A stretch of 19,397 nt of DNA. It comes from G020354945 sp964570585 (GTDB lineage Bacteria > Omnitrophota > Gorgyraeia > JABMRG01 > JAFGKX01). Shown one piece after another: positions 6,094-14,005 of the stretch. Where the stretch lies: the NCBI GenBank assembly GCA_964570585.1, contig CAZMYR010000034.1, positions 1-19,397 of the forward strand, read 5' to 3'. A program made the translations under genes and the position numbers. Each line of letters opens with the position of its first letter. Positions within the stretch are counted from its first letter, which is position 1. Under the pieces are notes generated by a model that searched no databases, was not told the DNA's origin, and saw nothing but the letters and a program-made list of their open reading frames with translations.

Positions 6094-7231
6094 AAAAATC
6101 CTAATCATAGCGGGGGAAGCATCCAGCGACTATCATGCTGCCTCATTAGTAAAGGCAATAAATAGCATAAGCGACGATATGGATTTTTTCGGAATTGGCG
6201 GCGAGGATATGCAAAATGCCGGCGTTAATGTAATTTATAATATAATAGACTTAGCAGTAATAGGACCGGTAGATCTGATTAAATATTATAATAAACTAAG
6301 AAGAATATATAATGATTTATGCTACCGAATAAAACAAGATAAGCCTGACTGCGCTCTACTTATAGATTACCCTGGATTTAATCTAAAAATTGCTAAAGAC
6401 CTAAAAAGGCAAGGCATACCTGTGATATATTACATAAGCCCTCAAATCTGGGCCTGGTGGCCAGGACGCATAAAAAAGATGAAGCATTTAGTGGACAAGA
6501 TGCTGGTCCTTTTTAAGTTTGAAGAAAGTCTATATCAGAAAGAGGGTATAGATGTAACCTTTGTGGGCCATTCTCTATTAGACACCGTAAAACAGACCAA
6601 AGATAGAAACGAACTCATATCTCAATTCCGACTAAAACCCCAAAAAGTCACAATAGGGATGTTGCCAGGCTCTCGGAAAGATGAAGTAATTAGAATCTTG
6701 CCCATAATGATAAAAACGGCCAAATTAATACAGGAGACGATGGGAATTGATAATGTGCAATTTTTGCTTCCTGTTGCAAAAACACTTGAAACAAAACTTG
6801 TTAAAGATATCCTAAAAGAAAGCAAGCTCAATATTGCTCTTATCAAAGAGGACATTTATAATGCGATGAGCCTTTGTAAAGTAGCAATGGTAGCTTCTGG
6901 AACAGCAACATTAGAGACCGCGCTTTTAGGTATTCCGATGGCTATCATATATAAGGTTGCATTAATTACTTATTTAATTACAAGGGCGGTTATTAAAATT
7001 CCTTATATAGGGCTGGTAAATGTTATGGCGGGTGAAAAGATTGTGCCGGAGTTTATTCAACGTGGGGCTAAACCAAAACTCATTGCAGAATATCTATTAA
7101 AGCTTCTTAAAGACGAAGATTACCGGCACAAAACAAAAAAGCAGCTTCTTGAGATAAAATCAAAACTTGGCCCCCCTGGCGCCTCTATGCGCGCTGCAAA
7201 GGAAGTGGTGGACTTTTTACAAAACCGGTAG
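6086..7231 (+). CDS. lpxB: Lipid-A-disaccharide synthase
   Basis: This 381-aa, GT19-family glycosyltransferase is peripheral to the inner membrane. It joins 2,3-diacylglucosamine-1-phosphate (lipid X) to UDP-2,3-diacylglucosamine to form lipid A disaccharide. Visible motifs are the N-terminal GEASSDYHAASL (residues 10-21; usual GEASGD has S for G), IDYPGFN (93-99), SPQIWAW (118-124), GHSLLD (161-166), and MLPGSRKDEV (192-201), where the UDP moiety binds. SGTATLE and the C-terminal LVNVMAGEKIVPEF segment are also present. Length matches the family (about 380). The ATG overlaps the end of the oxidoreductase gene by eight bases, so the two are translationally coupled. Its 3' end overlaps glnA on the other strand by 15 bases. 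It is separated from the other lpx genes, which lie on the opposite strand. Confidence 0.96.
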   Translation: MPKKILIIAGEASSDYHAASLVKAINSISDDMDFFGIGGEDMQNAGVNVIYNIIDLAVIGPVDLIKYYNKLRRIYNDLCYRIKQDKPDCALLIDYPGFNLKIAKDLKRQGIPVIYYISPQIWAWWPGRIKKMKHLVDKMLVLFKFEESLYQKEGIDVTFVGHSLLDTVKQTKDRNELISQFRLKPQKVTIGMLPGSRKDEVIRILPIMIKTAKLIQETMGIDNVQFLLPVAKTLETKLVKDILKESKLNIALIKEDIYNAMSLCKVAMVASGTATLETALLGIPMAIIYKVALITYLITRAVIKIPYIGLVNVMAGEKIVPEFIQRGAKPKLIAEYLLKLLKDEDYRHKTKKQLLEIKSKLGPPGASMRAAKEVVDFLQNR

Positions 7232-8548
7232 GTATTTCTGGATCTCGTGAGAAGTAACCTGCATCCTGTCTTCTTCCCACTCTTTAATCTTATTATGCAA
7301 AAATCTTGAATATATATGCTCGCCCAATGCCTCTTTTACCAACTTGCTCTTCTCAGTCTCTCTAATAGCTTCGAATAGATTTACAGGCAAAGATTCTAAG
7401 CCTCTGGCTTCTCTTTCTTCCATTTCCATCTTGTATATATTGGGCTCAACAGGAACCGGGAGGGGGTAATTTTTTTCTATACCTTCTAAGCCAGCAGCTA
7501 ACATGACAGCAAAAGCCAGATATGGATTGCAGGCAGGGTCCGGACAGCGTAATTCTGCCCGGGTTGCCTGACGATTGCCTGGTCTATAAACCGGAATTCT
7601 GATCAGCGCGGTTCTGTTTCTTTGTCCCCAAGAAATATATACAGGCGCCTCATAGCCCGGTACCAATCTTTTGTACGAGTTGACCCATTGCGCTGTTATC
7701 ACACATATCTCCCGGGCGTGTTTAAGCTGTCCGGCAATAAACTGCTTAGCAACTTTGGATAAATGGTACTTGTCATTTTTGGAAAAGAAGGCATTCACTT
7801 TGTTTTTAAACAAAGATTGATGGGTATGCATTCCAGAACCATTCTCGCCAAAAATTGGTTTGGGCATAAAAGTAGCATATACCCCATGATGTTGGGCAAT
7901 TTCTTTTACCGCAAGTCTAAAAGTCATCACCTTATCTGCCATATTAAGGACCTCATCAAATTTAGGGTCTATCTCATGCTGACTTGGGGCTACTTCATGA
8001 TGGGATGTCTCAATCTGAATCCCGACCTGTTTTAATACCTCTATAGTCTTTTTTCTCAACTTGTTGGCAAGGTCATTTGGTATAACGTCAAAATAGTGGC
8101 CTTCGTCTAATAGTTCTGGCTTAGTATGCCTTTTAAAATAGAAATACTCAATCTCCGCTCCAACATAAAAAGTAAACCCCATCTTTTTAGCTCTTTGAAT
8201 ATTTCTTTTTAGAGCATAACGTGGATCGCCGCTGTAGGGTGTGCCGTCAGGATTTAATATATCGCAAAACATTCTTCCAACAGGAAATTCCTTTCCTTCC
8301 CATGGCAGTATATGGAATGTGGCAGGGTCTGGTTTTGCCAATATATCGCTTTCTTCCGCTTCTGCAAATCCCGCTACTGATGAGCCATCAAAACCTTTGC
8401 CGTGATCTATCGCTTCTTCCAATTCATCATCGGTAATGGTGCAACATTTAAGGTTGCCTAATATATCCGTAAACCACAGATGAATATTTTTTATCCTTTT
8501 TTCCTTTACAATCTTGATAATATCCTTTTTTGTCTTTGCCTGCTCCAT
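7217..8548 (-). CDS. glnA: Glutamine synthetase, type I (alpha-like)
   Basis: This 443-aa enzyme forms glutamine from glutamate, ammonia and ATP in the cytoplasm as a dodecamer. Motifs include FDGSSVAGF (53-61), the metal-binding AEIEYFYF (131-138), SHHEVAPSQHE (182-192), NGSGMHTHQSLF (236-247), and the RPGNRQATRAELRCPDPACNPYLA stretch with active-site arginines. Length and the NIYKMEMEER segment resemble the GSI-alpha class (Bacillus type, NIYxM) rather than the adenylylated GSI-beta class. The arginine that mediates feedback inhibition in Bacillus GS (in GFVRIEES) is Glu here (GFAEAEES). The ATG at 8548 has AGGAGA upstream and lies 9 nt after nadE, so the two are co-transcribed. It is the last gene of the long minus-strand run, and no terminator is visible beyond it. 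Confidence 0.95.
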   Translation of the reverse strand: MEQAKTKKDIIKIVKEKRIKNIHLWFTDILGNLKCCTITDDELEEAIDHGKGFDGSSVAGFAEAEESDILAKPDPATFHILPWEGKEFPVGRMFCDILNPDGTPYSGDPRYALKRNIQRAKKMGFTFYVGAEIEYFYFKRHTKPELLDEGHYFDVIPNDLANKLRKKTIEVLKQVGIQIETSHHEVAPSQHEIDPKFDEVLNMADKVMTFRLAVKEIAQHHGVYATFMPKPIFGENGSGMHTHQSLFKNKVNAFFSKNDKYHLSKVAKQFIAGQLKHAREICVITAQWVNSYKRLVPGYEAPVYISWGQRNRTALIRIPVYRPGNRQATRAELRCPDPACNPYLAFAVMLAAGLEGIEKNYPLPVPVEPNIYKMEMEEREARGLESLPVNLFEAIRETEKSKLVKEALGEHIYSRFLHNKIKEWEEDRMQVTSHEIQKYLPVL

Positions 8549-8557
8549 GATCTTCTC

Positions 8558-9361
8558 CTATAATTTCGCTATCTTGGGCAATTCCCTTTTAAATCTATTC
8601 TTTTTTATTTTCTCCTTTACTTTATAAATGAAATCTTTACTGAAACCTTCCCTTATCAGTTTCTCTATTGTGTATCTCTTGTCTATTAAACAATTAAGAA
8701 GTTTATCGACATCCTTATATGTAAACCCGAGCTCTCCTTCATCGGTCTGTCCTTTCCAAAAACCTGCAGAGGGAATTTTATTTATTATAGAGGCAGGAAT
8801 TTTTAAAAATTTGGCCAGTTGAATAACCTGGCATTTATACAAACCTCCTATCGGATTTAAGGCGCAGGCTATATCTCCGTAAATAGTACCGTAGCCTAAA
8901 AGAATCTCTGTCCTGTTGCTTGTTCCCAATACCAAAGCATTAAAATCAAAAGATAAATCATAAAGTATTGACATCCTCTCTCTGGCCATTTTGTTTCCCT
9001 GCCTAATCTTATTCTTTAAATTTACCCCCTCACCAAAACTTTTGGTGGGGGGGGTTGCCTTTTTAAAATAAGCATCTACCATATCGGTTATATCTATATA
9101 TTTTGACCTTATGCCTAATTTTTTACATATATATTTTGCATCAGCAATATCTGCTTTTGGAGTAGTTTTATATGGCATAATGACCCCCAGCACATCGGAT
9201 TGGCCCAATGCTTCAGCGGCTAAATATGCAGTAGTTGTTGAATCTAACCCGCCTGATAAACCTATTACTACTCTTTCAAAGCCCCTGTTATGCACATTGC
9301 CCATAATAAAATTCACCAGCTTTTTCTTTACTCTCTTGGGATTTATCTTAAGCCCTTTCAT
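8558..9361 (-). CDS. nadE: NAD+ synthase, ammonia-dependent
   Basis: This 267-aa protein amidates nicotinic acid adenine dinucleotide to NAD+ using ATP and ammonia. The ATP-pyrophosphatase P-loop SGGLDS is at residues 36-41, preceded by VVIGL. YGDIACALNPIGGLYKCQVIQLA and QTDEGELGFTYKDVDKLL are the other family signatures. There is no nitrilase/glutaminase domain, so it must use free ammonia. The neighbouring glutamine synthetase handles the same substrate, though that link is only suggestive. The start at 9361 is unusual: no Shine-Dalgarno sequence is visible, because a 94-nt palindrome begins only six bases upstream. Without the palindrome, lpxI and nadE would be about 12 nt apart, a normal operon gap. 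Confidence 0.94.
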   Translation of the reverse strand: MKGLKINPKRVKKKLVNFIMGNVHNRGFERVVIGLSGGLDSTTTAYLAAEALGQSDVLGVIMPYKTTPKADIADAKYICKKLGIRSKYIDITDMVDAYFKKATPPTKSFGEGVNLKNKIRQGNKMARERMSILYDLSFDFNALVLGTSNRTEILLGYGTIYGDIACALNPIGGLYKCQVIQLAKFLKIPASIINKIPSAGFWKGQTDEGELGFTYKDVDKLLNCLIDKRYTIEKLIREGFSKDFIYKVKEKIKKNRFKRELPKIAKL

Positions 9362-9367
9362 AAGTCT

Positions 9368-9461
9368 AGAGACGTTTCCAGTTTCAAAGGGGAAAGTGTC
9401 CCCTGAGGCGATTCTTTACGCTTTAGGGGACATTTTCCTCTTTGAAACTGGAAACGTCTCT
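9368..9461 (+). repeat. Palindromic element, GTGTCCCC/GGGGACA family, copy B
   Basis: The arms 9368-9410 and 9419-9461 pair over 43 consecutive positions around an 8-nt loop. The outer arms are AGAGACGTTTCCAGTTTCAAAG and its complement; the inner core is GGGAAAGTGTCCCC/GGGGACATTTTCC. Only four positions deviate from perfect complementarity, and each is a G-T pair on the plus strand (A-C on the minus strand). It fills the lpxI-nadE junction almost exactly, six bases from each gene. The left arm is nearly identical to 19268-19302 (one base differs). Confidence 0.9.
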
Positions 9462-9467
9462 TTCTGT

Positions 9468-10286
9468 TCACACTGCTATAATGCATATCCCGGCCTTATT
9501 AGCTTCTTTTATCATGGCATCTTTTTCTAAAATCAAGGTCTTCTCAGCTTCTATTGCCAAGACACAAGCAGCTGCTTTCTTCATCGACTCTATAGTATTT
9601 AATCCTACAGTTGGGACATCAAATCGCATATCCTGCTCAGGCTTTGAGGTCTTTACTACAACGCAGCCGGGGCTTAACCCCCCTGCCCGAATTATTGCTT
9701 CATCAGTCCCTTCTATTGCCTCTACAGCTATTACTGCCTTCTTCTTTATAATCACGGTCTGGCCTATATCCAGGCCTCCTACTGCCTTGGCTATTTTAAA
9801 TCCAAAATCTATATCTTCTCTTTGGGAACGATTGGGGTTTCCCCTGGTATAAATGCCTCTTTTTGCCATAATACTTTTTAAAAATCTGGTTGAGTCTAAA
9901 AGCTGAATGCCTTCTTTTTTTAATCTATCCGCTATAGCCTTAAGTATCGTATCGTCTCCTCTATCTATTGCGCTCCTAAGGACATTACGCGTTACCTCAT
10001 CCATCTTAAATGTTTGTTTAAAAATAGTGGTCTTTTTAATCTTACCGGCCATAATTGCGTATTTAAGGTTTTCTTTTTTTAATATCTCCAACAGTTTCTT
10101 TCCCTGGCCTAATTCTATCCGGTATATCTTATCAACATATCTTGACAGGTCTGAATCTATTTCATCTTTTACTGCTATAACAACTATGCCTATGTTCTGC
10201 CCTTTTGCAGCCCGGCATATAAAAACAGGGAATTTGCCATTTCCTGTTATCAAACCTATTCTTTTTATATCTTTAACATCAAGCAC
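9468..10286 (-). CDS. lpxI: UDP-2,3-diacylglucosamine pyrophosphatase LpxI
   Basis: LpxI (272 aa, formerly DUF1009) hydrolyses UDP-2,3-diacylglucosamine to lipid X and UMP. It replaces LpxH in Caulobacter and many other phyla and attacks a different phosphorus. Family features are IGLITGNGKFP (residues 10-20) and the RGDDTILKAIADRLKKEGI helix in the N-terminal part. The C-terminal part has GLDIGQTVIIK..AVIAVEAIEGTDEAI (EGTDEAI 192-198) and KPEQDMRFDVPTVG (215-228). The start is GTG (10284-10286), overlapping the lpxA stop by eight bases (GTGCTTGA). No lpxH-like metallophosphoesterase is in the window, so this is presumably the organism's lipid X-forming step. Confidence 0.95.
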   Translation of the reverse strand: MLDVKDIKRIGLITGNGKFPVFICRAAKGQNIGIVVIAVKDEIDSDLSRYVDKIYRIELGQGKKLLEILKKENLKYAIMAGKIKKTTIFKQTFKMDEVTRNVLRSAIDRGDDTILKAIADRLKKEGIQLLDSTRFLKSIMAKRGIYTRGNPNRSQREDIDFGFKIAKAVGGLDIGQTVIIKKKAVIAVEAIEGTDEAIIRAGGLSPGCVVVKTSKPEQDMRFDVPTVGLNTIESMKKAAACVLAIEAEKTLILEKDAMIKEANKAGICIIAV

Positions 10287-11049
10287 GGGCGATACCTCTT
10301 TTTGAGGAGTTTACGAATTTAATTAAATAAGAGACCTCTTTACACTCAGGGATTTCCTGTTTGATTTTAGCAATTGCGCTCTTGGTATTTAATTTCATAG
10401 AAAATAATATCTTAAACGCCTTTTTAATTCTTAATTTTATAGCAGGTTTTATGTCTGCTCTGTCTAAGCCAACCGAATTAATTCCATATATTTTCGCAGG
10501 ATGCCCATCGGCCATAGAATAAGGAACTATATCCTGCACTACTTTAGAACATCCTCCTACTATAACCAATCTGCCCATCCTTACGAATTGATGAATCGCT
10601 GCTAAACCGCCTACGATAGCCTCATCTTCAACTTCTACATATCCTGCTAAGGTGGATGCATTTACCAGGGTTACATCATTTCCAACCTTGCAATTATGGG
10701 CAATATGGGCATAAGCCATAATAAGATTATCGTTTCCTATCAATGTCCTATCTTTGCTATCGGTGCTTAAATTTATAGTTACATATTCCCTTATTTTGTT
10801 TCTATCGCCTATTTTTAAAAGGGCCTGTCCACCTTTATATTTTTTATCCTGGGTAATACTGCCTATAACTGCGCCGGTAAAAATCTCGCAGTCTCCTCCT
10901 ATAGTGGTACACCCGTCTATTAAGCAATTAGCCCCTATCTTTGTATTTTCACCAATGCTAACGTGCTCGCCAATTATAGTATGCGGGCCGACGGAGACAT
11001 TCTTTGCTAATTTTGCTTTGGGGTGTATTATAGCAGTGTTATGCATCAT
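10279..11049 (-). CDS. lpxA: UDP-N-acetylglucosamine O-acyltransferase
   Basis: LpxA (256 aa) transfers a 3-hydroxyacyl chain from ACP to the 3-position of UDP-GlcNAc, the first step of lipid A synthesis. The left-handed beta-helix is plain from the hexapeptide repeats in residues 4-150. The catalytic base is His118 in AYAHIAHNCKVG (E. coli His125). VNASTLAGYVEVED and the helical C-terminal domain follow. Where E. coli-type enzymes have RGT after VTI, this one reads VTINLSTDSKDRT. The acceptor could be UDP-GlcNAc or, if the oxidoreductase really is GnnA-like, UDP-GlcNAc3N. The ATG at 11049 (or the adjacent ATG at 11046) has no clear Shine-Dalgarno sequence, because the REPIN-like repeat begins eight bases upstream. 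Confidence 0.95.
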   Translation of the reverse strand: MMHNTAIIHPKAKLAKNVSVGPHTIIGEHVSIGENTKIGANCLIDGCTTIGGDCEIFTGAVIGSITQDKKYKGGQALLKIGDRNKIREYVTINLSTDSKDRTLIGNDNLIMAYAHIAHNCKVGNDVTLVNASTLAGYVEVEDEAIVGGLAAIHQFVRMGRLVIVGGCSKVVQDIVPYSMADGHPAKIYGINSVGLDRADIKPAIKLRIKKAFKILFSMKLNTKSAIAKIKQEIPECKEVSYLIKFVNSSKRGIARA

Positions 11050-11057
11050 CGTTTAGC

Positions 11058-11110
11058 CGTAGGAGCGGCCTCTGGCCGCGAATATTCACCGCCGGAGGCG
11101 GCCTCCTACG
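11058..11110. repeat. REPIN-like paired palindrome between lpxC-fabZ and lpxA
   Basis: Two REP-like units face each other: GTAGGAGCGGCC-TCT-GGCCGCGA on the plus strand and, on the minus strand, GTAGGAGGCCGCCTCCGGCGG. Each forms its own small hairpin (11065-11079; 11089-11101), and the outer ends CGTAGGAG/CTCCTACG (11058-11065 with 11103-11110) pair as well. The tips resemble the GTAGGAGCGGCTT...GCCGCGA repeats of gammaproteobacteria. The lpxC-fabZ stop codon (11106-11108) lies inside the right arm. Confidence 0.8.
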
Positions 11111-12452
11111 CCACCAGCGAAAACATAAGGTCTGCTTCGCAAACTATATTTCCATCAACAAAAGCCTTGCCATGGACCTGACCTGTCCTTGTCTTAAATC
11201 TTATAATTTCAATCTCAAGGCGCAATTTATCCCCAGGGGTTACTATCTTTCGAAATTTTGCATTATTAATAGACATAAAATAGGCAAGTTTACCTTTATT
11301 CTGCGGCTTACTCAGCATAAGTGCGCCGCCTGTTTGAGCTAAGGCCTCTACAATTAACACTCCAGGCATAATAGGCCTGCCCGGAAAATGGCCGGCGAAA
11401 TAATACTCTGACTTTTTTACATTCTTTATACCGACCGCCTTTGTTTCTCCCATTTCTATTATCTCATCCACTAAAAGAAAAGGCTCCCGATGCGGCAATA
11501 TTTGTTCAATTTGTTCTCTATTTAAAAGTGGCTTNNNNNNNNNNNNNNNNNNNNNNNNNNNNNNNNNNNNNNNNNNNNNNNNNNNNNNNNNNNNNNNNNN
11601 NNNNNNNNNNNNNNNNNNNNNNNNNNNNNNNNNNTGAGCCATCTCTAAATTAAGAGAATGGCCGCTCTTTATGCCTATTATGTGGGCTTTTAAAAAATGG
11701 CCTGAAAGAAAGATATCACCTATAAGATCAAGCATCTTATGCCGCAAAAATTCATCTTCAAATCTTAATTCCGTCGTTGTAAGGCCTTTTTCATCAATTA
11801 CTACAGTGTTTTCCAAAGAAGCCCCCTTGCCAACGCCCTGTTTAATAAGCTCATCCGCTTCCTCTTTTAAACAAAATGTCCTGCTGGGAGCGATTTCTTT
11901 CTCGAAAATTTCAGAATTAATCCTGAAGTGGTTATACTGAGACCTTAATCCCGGATGATTGTAATCTAAGATATATGAAATGGTAAAATTTTTATCCGGT
12001 AAAATAACCAGCGAACTGTCTCTGTCCTCAAGCCAGAGCGGTTCTTTTATTAAAAGTTCTTTTCGCTGCGCATCCTGTTTCAATAGGCCTGCCTTTTTTA
12101 ATGCCCTCACAATTCCATTTGCGCTTCCATCTAATCCGGGAACCTCAGGGCCATCCATTTCTACATAAATATTGTCTATGCCAAGCCCGAAGAAGGAGGC
12201 CATAAGGTGCTCTATAGTATGCACCTCCACGTCCTCTTTCCCTATTGAGGCTCTGCGCATCCTTAAGGATTCATCTAAAAGGTAAGTTATATTAGCAGGG
12301 ATGAGTACCTTTTCGGGTAAGTCTGTTCTTATAAAATTTACACCACTATTTGGCGGGGCTGGCTTGAAGGTAATGTTTGCATTTTTGCCTGTATGTATTC
12401 CGACGCCCTTTAAGCTAACTTCATTTTTTATTGTGTTTTGATTCCTCATCAT
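11106..12452 (-). CDS. lpxC-fabZ: LpxC-FabZ bifunctional fusion, interrupted by an assembly gap
   Basis: The N-terminal 272 residues are LpxC, the zinc deacetylase that commits UDP-3-O-acyl-GlcNAc to lipid A. Catalytic Glu81 and zinc ligand His82 lie in VHTIEH, zinc ligands His238 and Asp242 in RHKMLDLIGD, and His265 in SGHS. After the 100-N gap comes FabZ, the 3-hydroxyacyl-ACP dehydratase, with ILPHREPFLLVDE and the active-site GHFPGRPIMPGVLIVEALAQ. The frame is the same on both sides if the gap is truly 100 bases. The total of 448 aa suits known LpxC-FabZ fusions of Bacteroidetes and Omnitrophota, and no start codon is visible in the few codons before FabZ's first helix. Two separate genes cannot be excluded. 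The ATG at 12452 (or 12449) overlaps the lpxD 3' end by 32 bases. Confidence 0.88.
   Translation of the reverse strand: MMRNQNTIKNEVSLKGVGIHTGKNANITFKPAPPNSGVNFIRTDLPEKVLIPANITYLLDESLRMRRASIGKEDVEVHTIEHLMASFFGLGIDNIYVEMDGPEVPGLDGSANGIVRALKKAGLLKQDAQRKELLIKEPLWLEDRDSSLVILPDKNFTISYILDYNHPGLRSQYNHFRINSEIFEKEIAPSRTFCLKEEADELIKQGVGKGASLENTVVIDEKGLTTTELRFEDEFLRHKMLDLIGDIFLSGHFLKAHIIGIKSGHSLNLEMAXXXXXXXXXXXXXXXXXXXXXXXXXXXXXXXXXXKPLLNREQIEQILPHREPFLLVDEIIEMGETKAVGIKNVKKSEYYFAGHFPGRPIMPGVLIVEALAQTGGALMLSKPQNKGKLAYFMSINNAKFRKIVTPGDKLRLEIEIIRFKTRTGQVHGKAFVDGNIVCEADLMFSLVA
11535..11634. other. Assembly gap of 100 N
   Basis: Exactly 100 undetermined bases lie between the LpxC and FabZ parts. This is the usual placeholder for a scaffold join of unknown length, so the true distance and any start or stop codons within it are unknown. 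Confidence 0.99.
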
Positions 12453-13464
12453 CTTTAAACACTTTCTTCTTTATTCTTTTTAATGTATTAAACAGCTCAG
12501 GTAGTTTACTTATGCATGCAAAAATCTTTCTCTGTTCAGAGATGGGCTTGGCAGGGGAGCCAAGAAGAACAGTATCTGATGGAAAAGACTTGGTTACGCC
12601 GGCTTGAGCTCCTACAATTACATTGTCTCCTAAATCTATATGCCCAACCAGCCCTGCCTGACCGGCCAATATTGTGTGTTTACCGAGATTGGTGCTGCCG
12701 GATATGCCTGCTTGAGCTACTATAATTGAATCGGGCCCTATCTGGACATTATGAGCTATCTGGACAAGGTTGTCTATCTTTGTGCCTTTGCCAATAAGAG
12801 TCTTTCCAAGTCTGGCCCTGTCTATTGTAACATTGGCTCCTATCTCAACATCATCTTCTATAACTACTATGCCTGCTTGAGGAATCTTATGATGGGCGCC
12901 TTCAACTTCAACATATCCAAAACCATCCGAGCCTATTACCGAACCGCTATGGATTATAACATTTTTACCTATTATCGAACCTTCCATTATGGTTACATTA
13001 GGATATATTAATGAGTTTTTTCCTATTTTTACATCTCTGCCTAAGTAACAGTTGGGATAAATAACAACCCCTTCTGCTATAGAAGTTCCATCTTCTATAA
13101 CCGAACAAGCTCCTACAGAAACATTCTCACCAAGCTTGACATCTTTACTAATAACCGCTCTTTCATGCATTCCCGCAGGATGTTTTAAGTGCTGCGGCAT
13201 GAACATGGATATTACTTTGGCGAAAGCTAAAGATGGATTTTCTGTCTGCACTATTACCCTGGAGGGGAATTTTATATCTTTTGAGGTTATAATTGCCGAG
13301 GCATAAGTCTTTTTAAGGAATGATTTATACTTTGGGTGGGTCAGAAAAGTGATATCGCCTTGTTGGGCTTCCTTTATGCCGCATACTCCGGTAATAATTA
13401 TATTTTCATCACCAATAATTTTTCCGTTTATCGCTGATGCAATTTCTTTTAAAGTTTTTCCCAT
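12421..13464 (-). CDS. lpxD: UDP-3-O-acylglucosamine N-acyltransferase
   Basis: LpxD (347 aa, typical length about 340) adds the N-linked 3-hydroxyacyl chain to UDP-3-O-acyl-glucosamine, the third step of lipid A synthesis. The N-terminal uridine-binding domain shows TLKEIASAINGKIIGDE and GDITFLTHPKY (residues 4-45). It is followed by a long left-handed beta-helix of hexapeptide repeats from about 100 to 310, with the catalytic histidine in IDNLVQIAHNVQIG. Then comes a charged C-terminal helix. The ATG at 13464 directly abuts the skp stop with no gap and no clear Shine-Dalgarno sequence, so translation is probably coupled to skp. The 3' end runs 32 bases into lpxC. The order bamA-skp-lpxD is the standard one. 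Confidence 0.96.
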   Translation of the reverse strand: MGKTLKEIASAINGKIIGDENIIITGVCGIKEAQQGDITFLTHPKYKSFLKKTYASAIITSKDIKFPSRVIVQTENPSLAFAKVISMFMPQHLKHPAGMHERAVISKDVKLGENVSVGACSVIEDGTSIAEGVVIYPNCYLGRDVKIGKNSLIYPNVTIMEGSIIGKNVIIHSGSVIGSDGFGYVEVEGAHHKIPQAGIVVIEDDVEIGANVTIDRARLGKTLIGKGTKIDNLVQIAHNVQIGPDSIIVAQAGISGSTNLGKHTILAGQAGLVGHIDLGDNVIVGAQAGVTKSFPSDTVLLGSPAKPISEQRKIFACISKLPELFNTLKRIKKKVFKDDEESKHNKK

Positions 13465-13977
13465 TTATTTTTTGTATTCAGAATTCAGTATCTTTAATAT
13501 TTTATCCGTAAGGTCGTGTTGCTCTTGGCCATAAAGAAGGACCCTGTTATTCAATATCATAGTGTAACTATTCTTCTTGGCATATTTTTCTATAACTTGC
13601 TCTGTCTCTTTTAAAATCTTCCGCACCATTTCGTCTCTTTGCTGTCTTAGGCCGGTCCTGGTTTGTTGATCATATTCCTGAAGCTTTCTTATCTTTTCGT
13701 CAATCTGGGTTTGTTTTTCCCCTTTGGCCTTCTCGCTTAAAATATCAAGCTCGTCCTTCATCTTTCTTATCTGTTTAACTAATTTGTCTCTCTCTTCTTT
13801 TTTCTTATTATTCTGCTGCTCAAGAATCTTATCCTGGTCTTTTGTTTTATTATAGTTGTCAAATACACGAGCTACATCTACATAACCTATCTTTAATTCC
13901 GCAGCATAGGCTGGTGTAAGAACTGTCGAAAAGATAAATGCAAACAGCAAAACCGAACTACAAACTTTCATATTCAT
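13465..13977 (-). CDS. skp: OmpH/Skp-family periplasmic chaperone
   Basis: The 170-aa product starts with a signal peptide (positively charged start, hydrophobic LLFAFIFSTVL, likely cleavage after AYA, before AELKIGYVD). The mature part opens with the Skp-type KIGYVDVARVFDNY strand and continues as a long charged helical region with many Lys, Glu and Gln (about residues 45-135). That fits the coiled-coil tentacles that hold unfolded outer-membrane proteins in the periplasm. I chose the ATG at 13977 because AAGGAG lies six bases upstream and the signal peptide begins there. The same frame can be extended to 14019, but the extra codons come from the palindrome at 14006-14186. It lies between bamA and lpxD, as in most Gram-negative genomes. 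Confidence 0.92.
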   Translation of the reverse strand: MNMKVCSSVLLFAFIFSTVLTPAYAAELKIGYVDVARVFDNYNKTKDQDKILEQQNNKKKEERDKLVKQIRKMKDELDILSEKAKGEKQTQIDEKIRKLQEYDQQTRTGLRQQRDEMVRKILKETEQVIEKYAKKNSYTMILNNRVLLYGQEQHDLTDKILKILNSEYKK

Positions 13978-14005
13978 AATATCTCCTTCCCTCTTTAACC
14001 TGCAA

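Noticed and set aside
6622..6855. 77-codon frame antisense to lpxB, and similar long antisense frames such as 9111-9530, 9907-10305 and 8221-8436
   Set aside because: They lie opposite strongly supported genes, show no recognisable domain or ribosome binding site, and look like shadows caused by codon bias.
9368..9461. Palindrome B as an intrinsic terminator between lpxI and nadE
   Set aside because: The minus-strand sequence after the stem is AGACTT and then the nadE ATG, with no T-tract. A terminator would cut off nadE and glnA.
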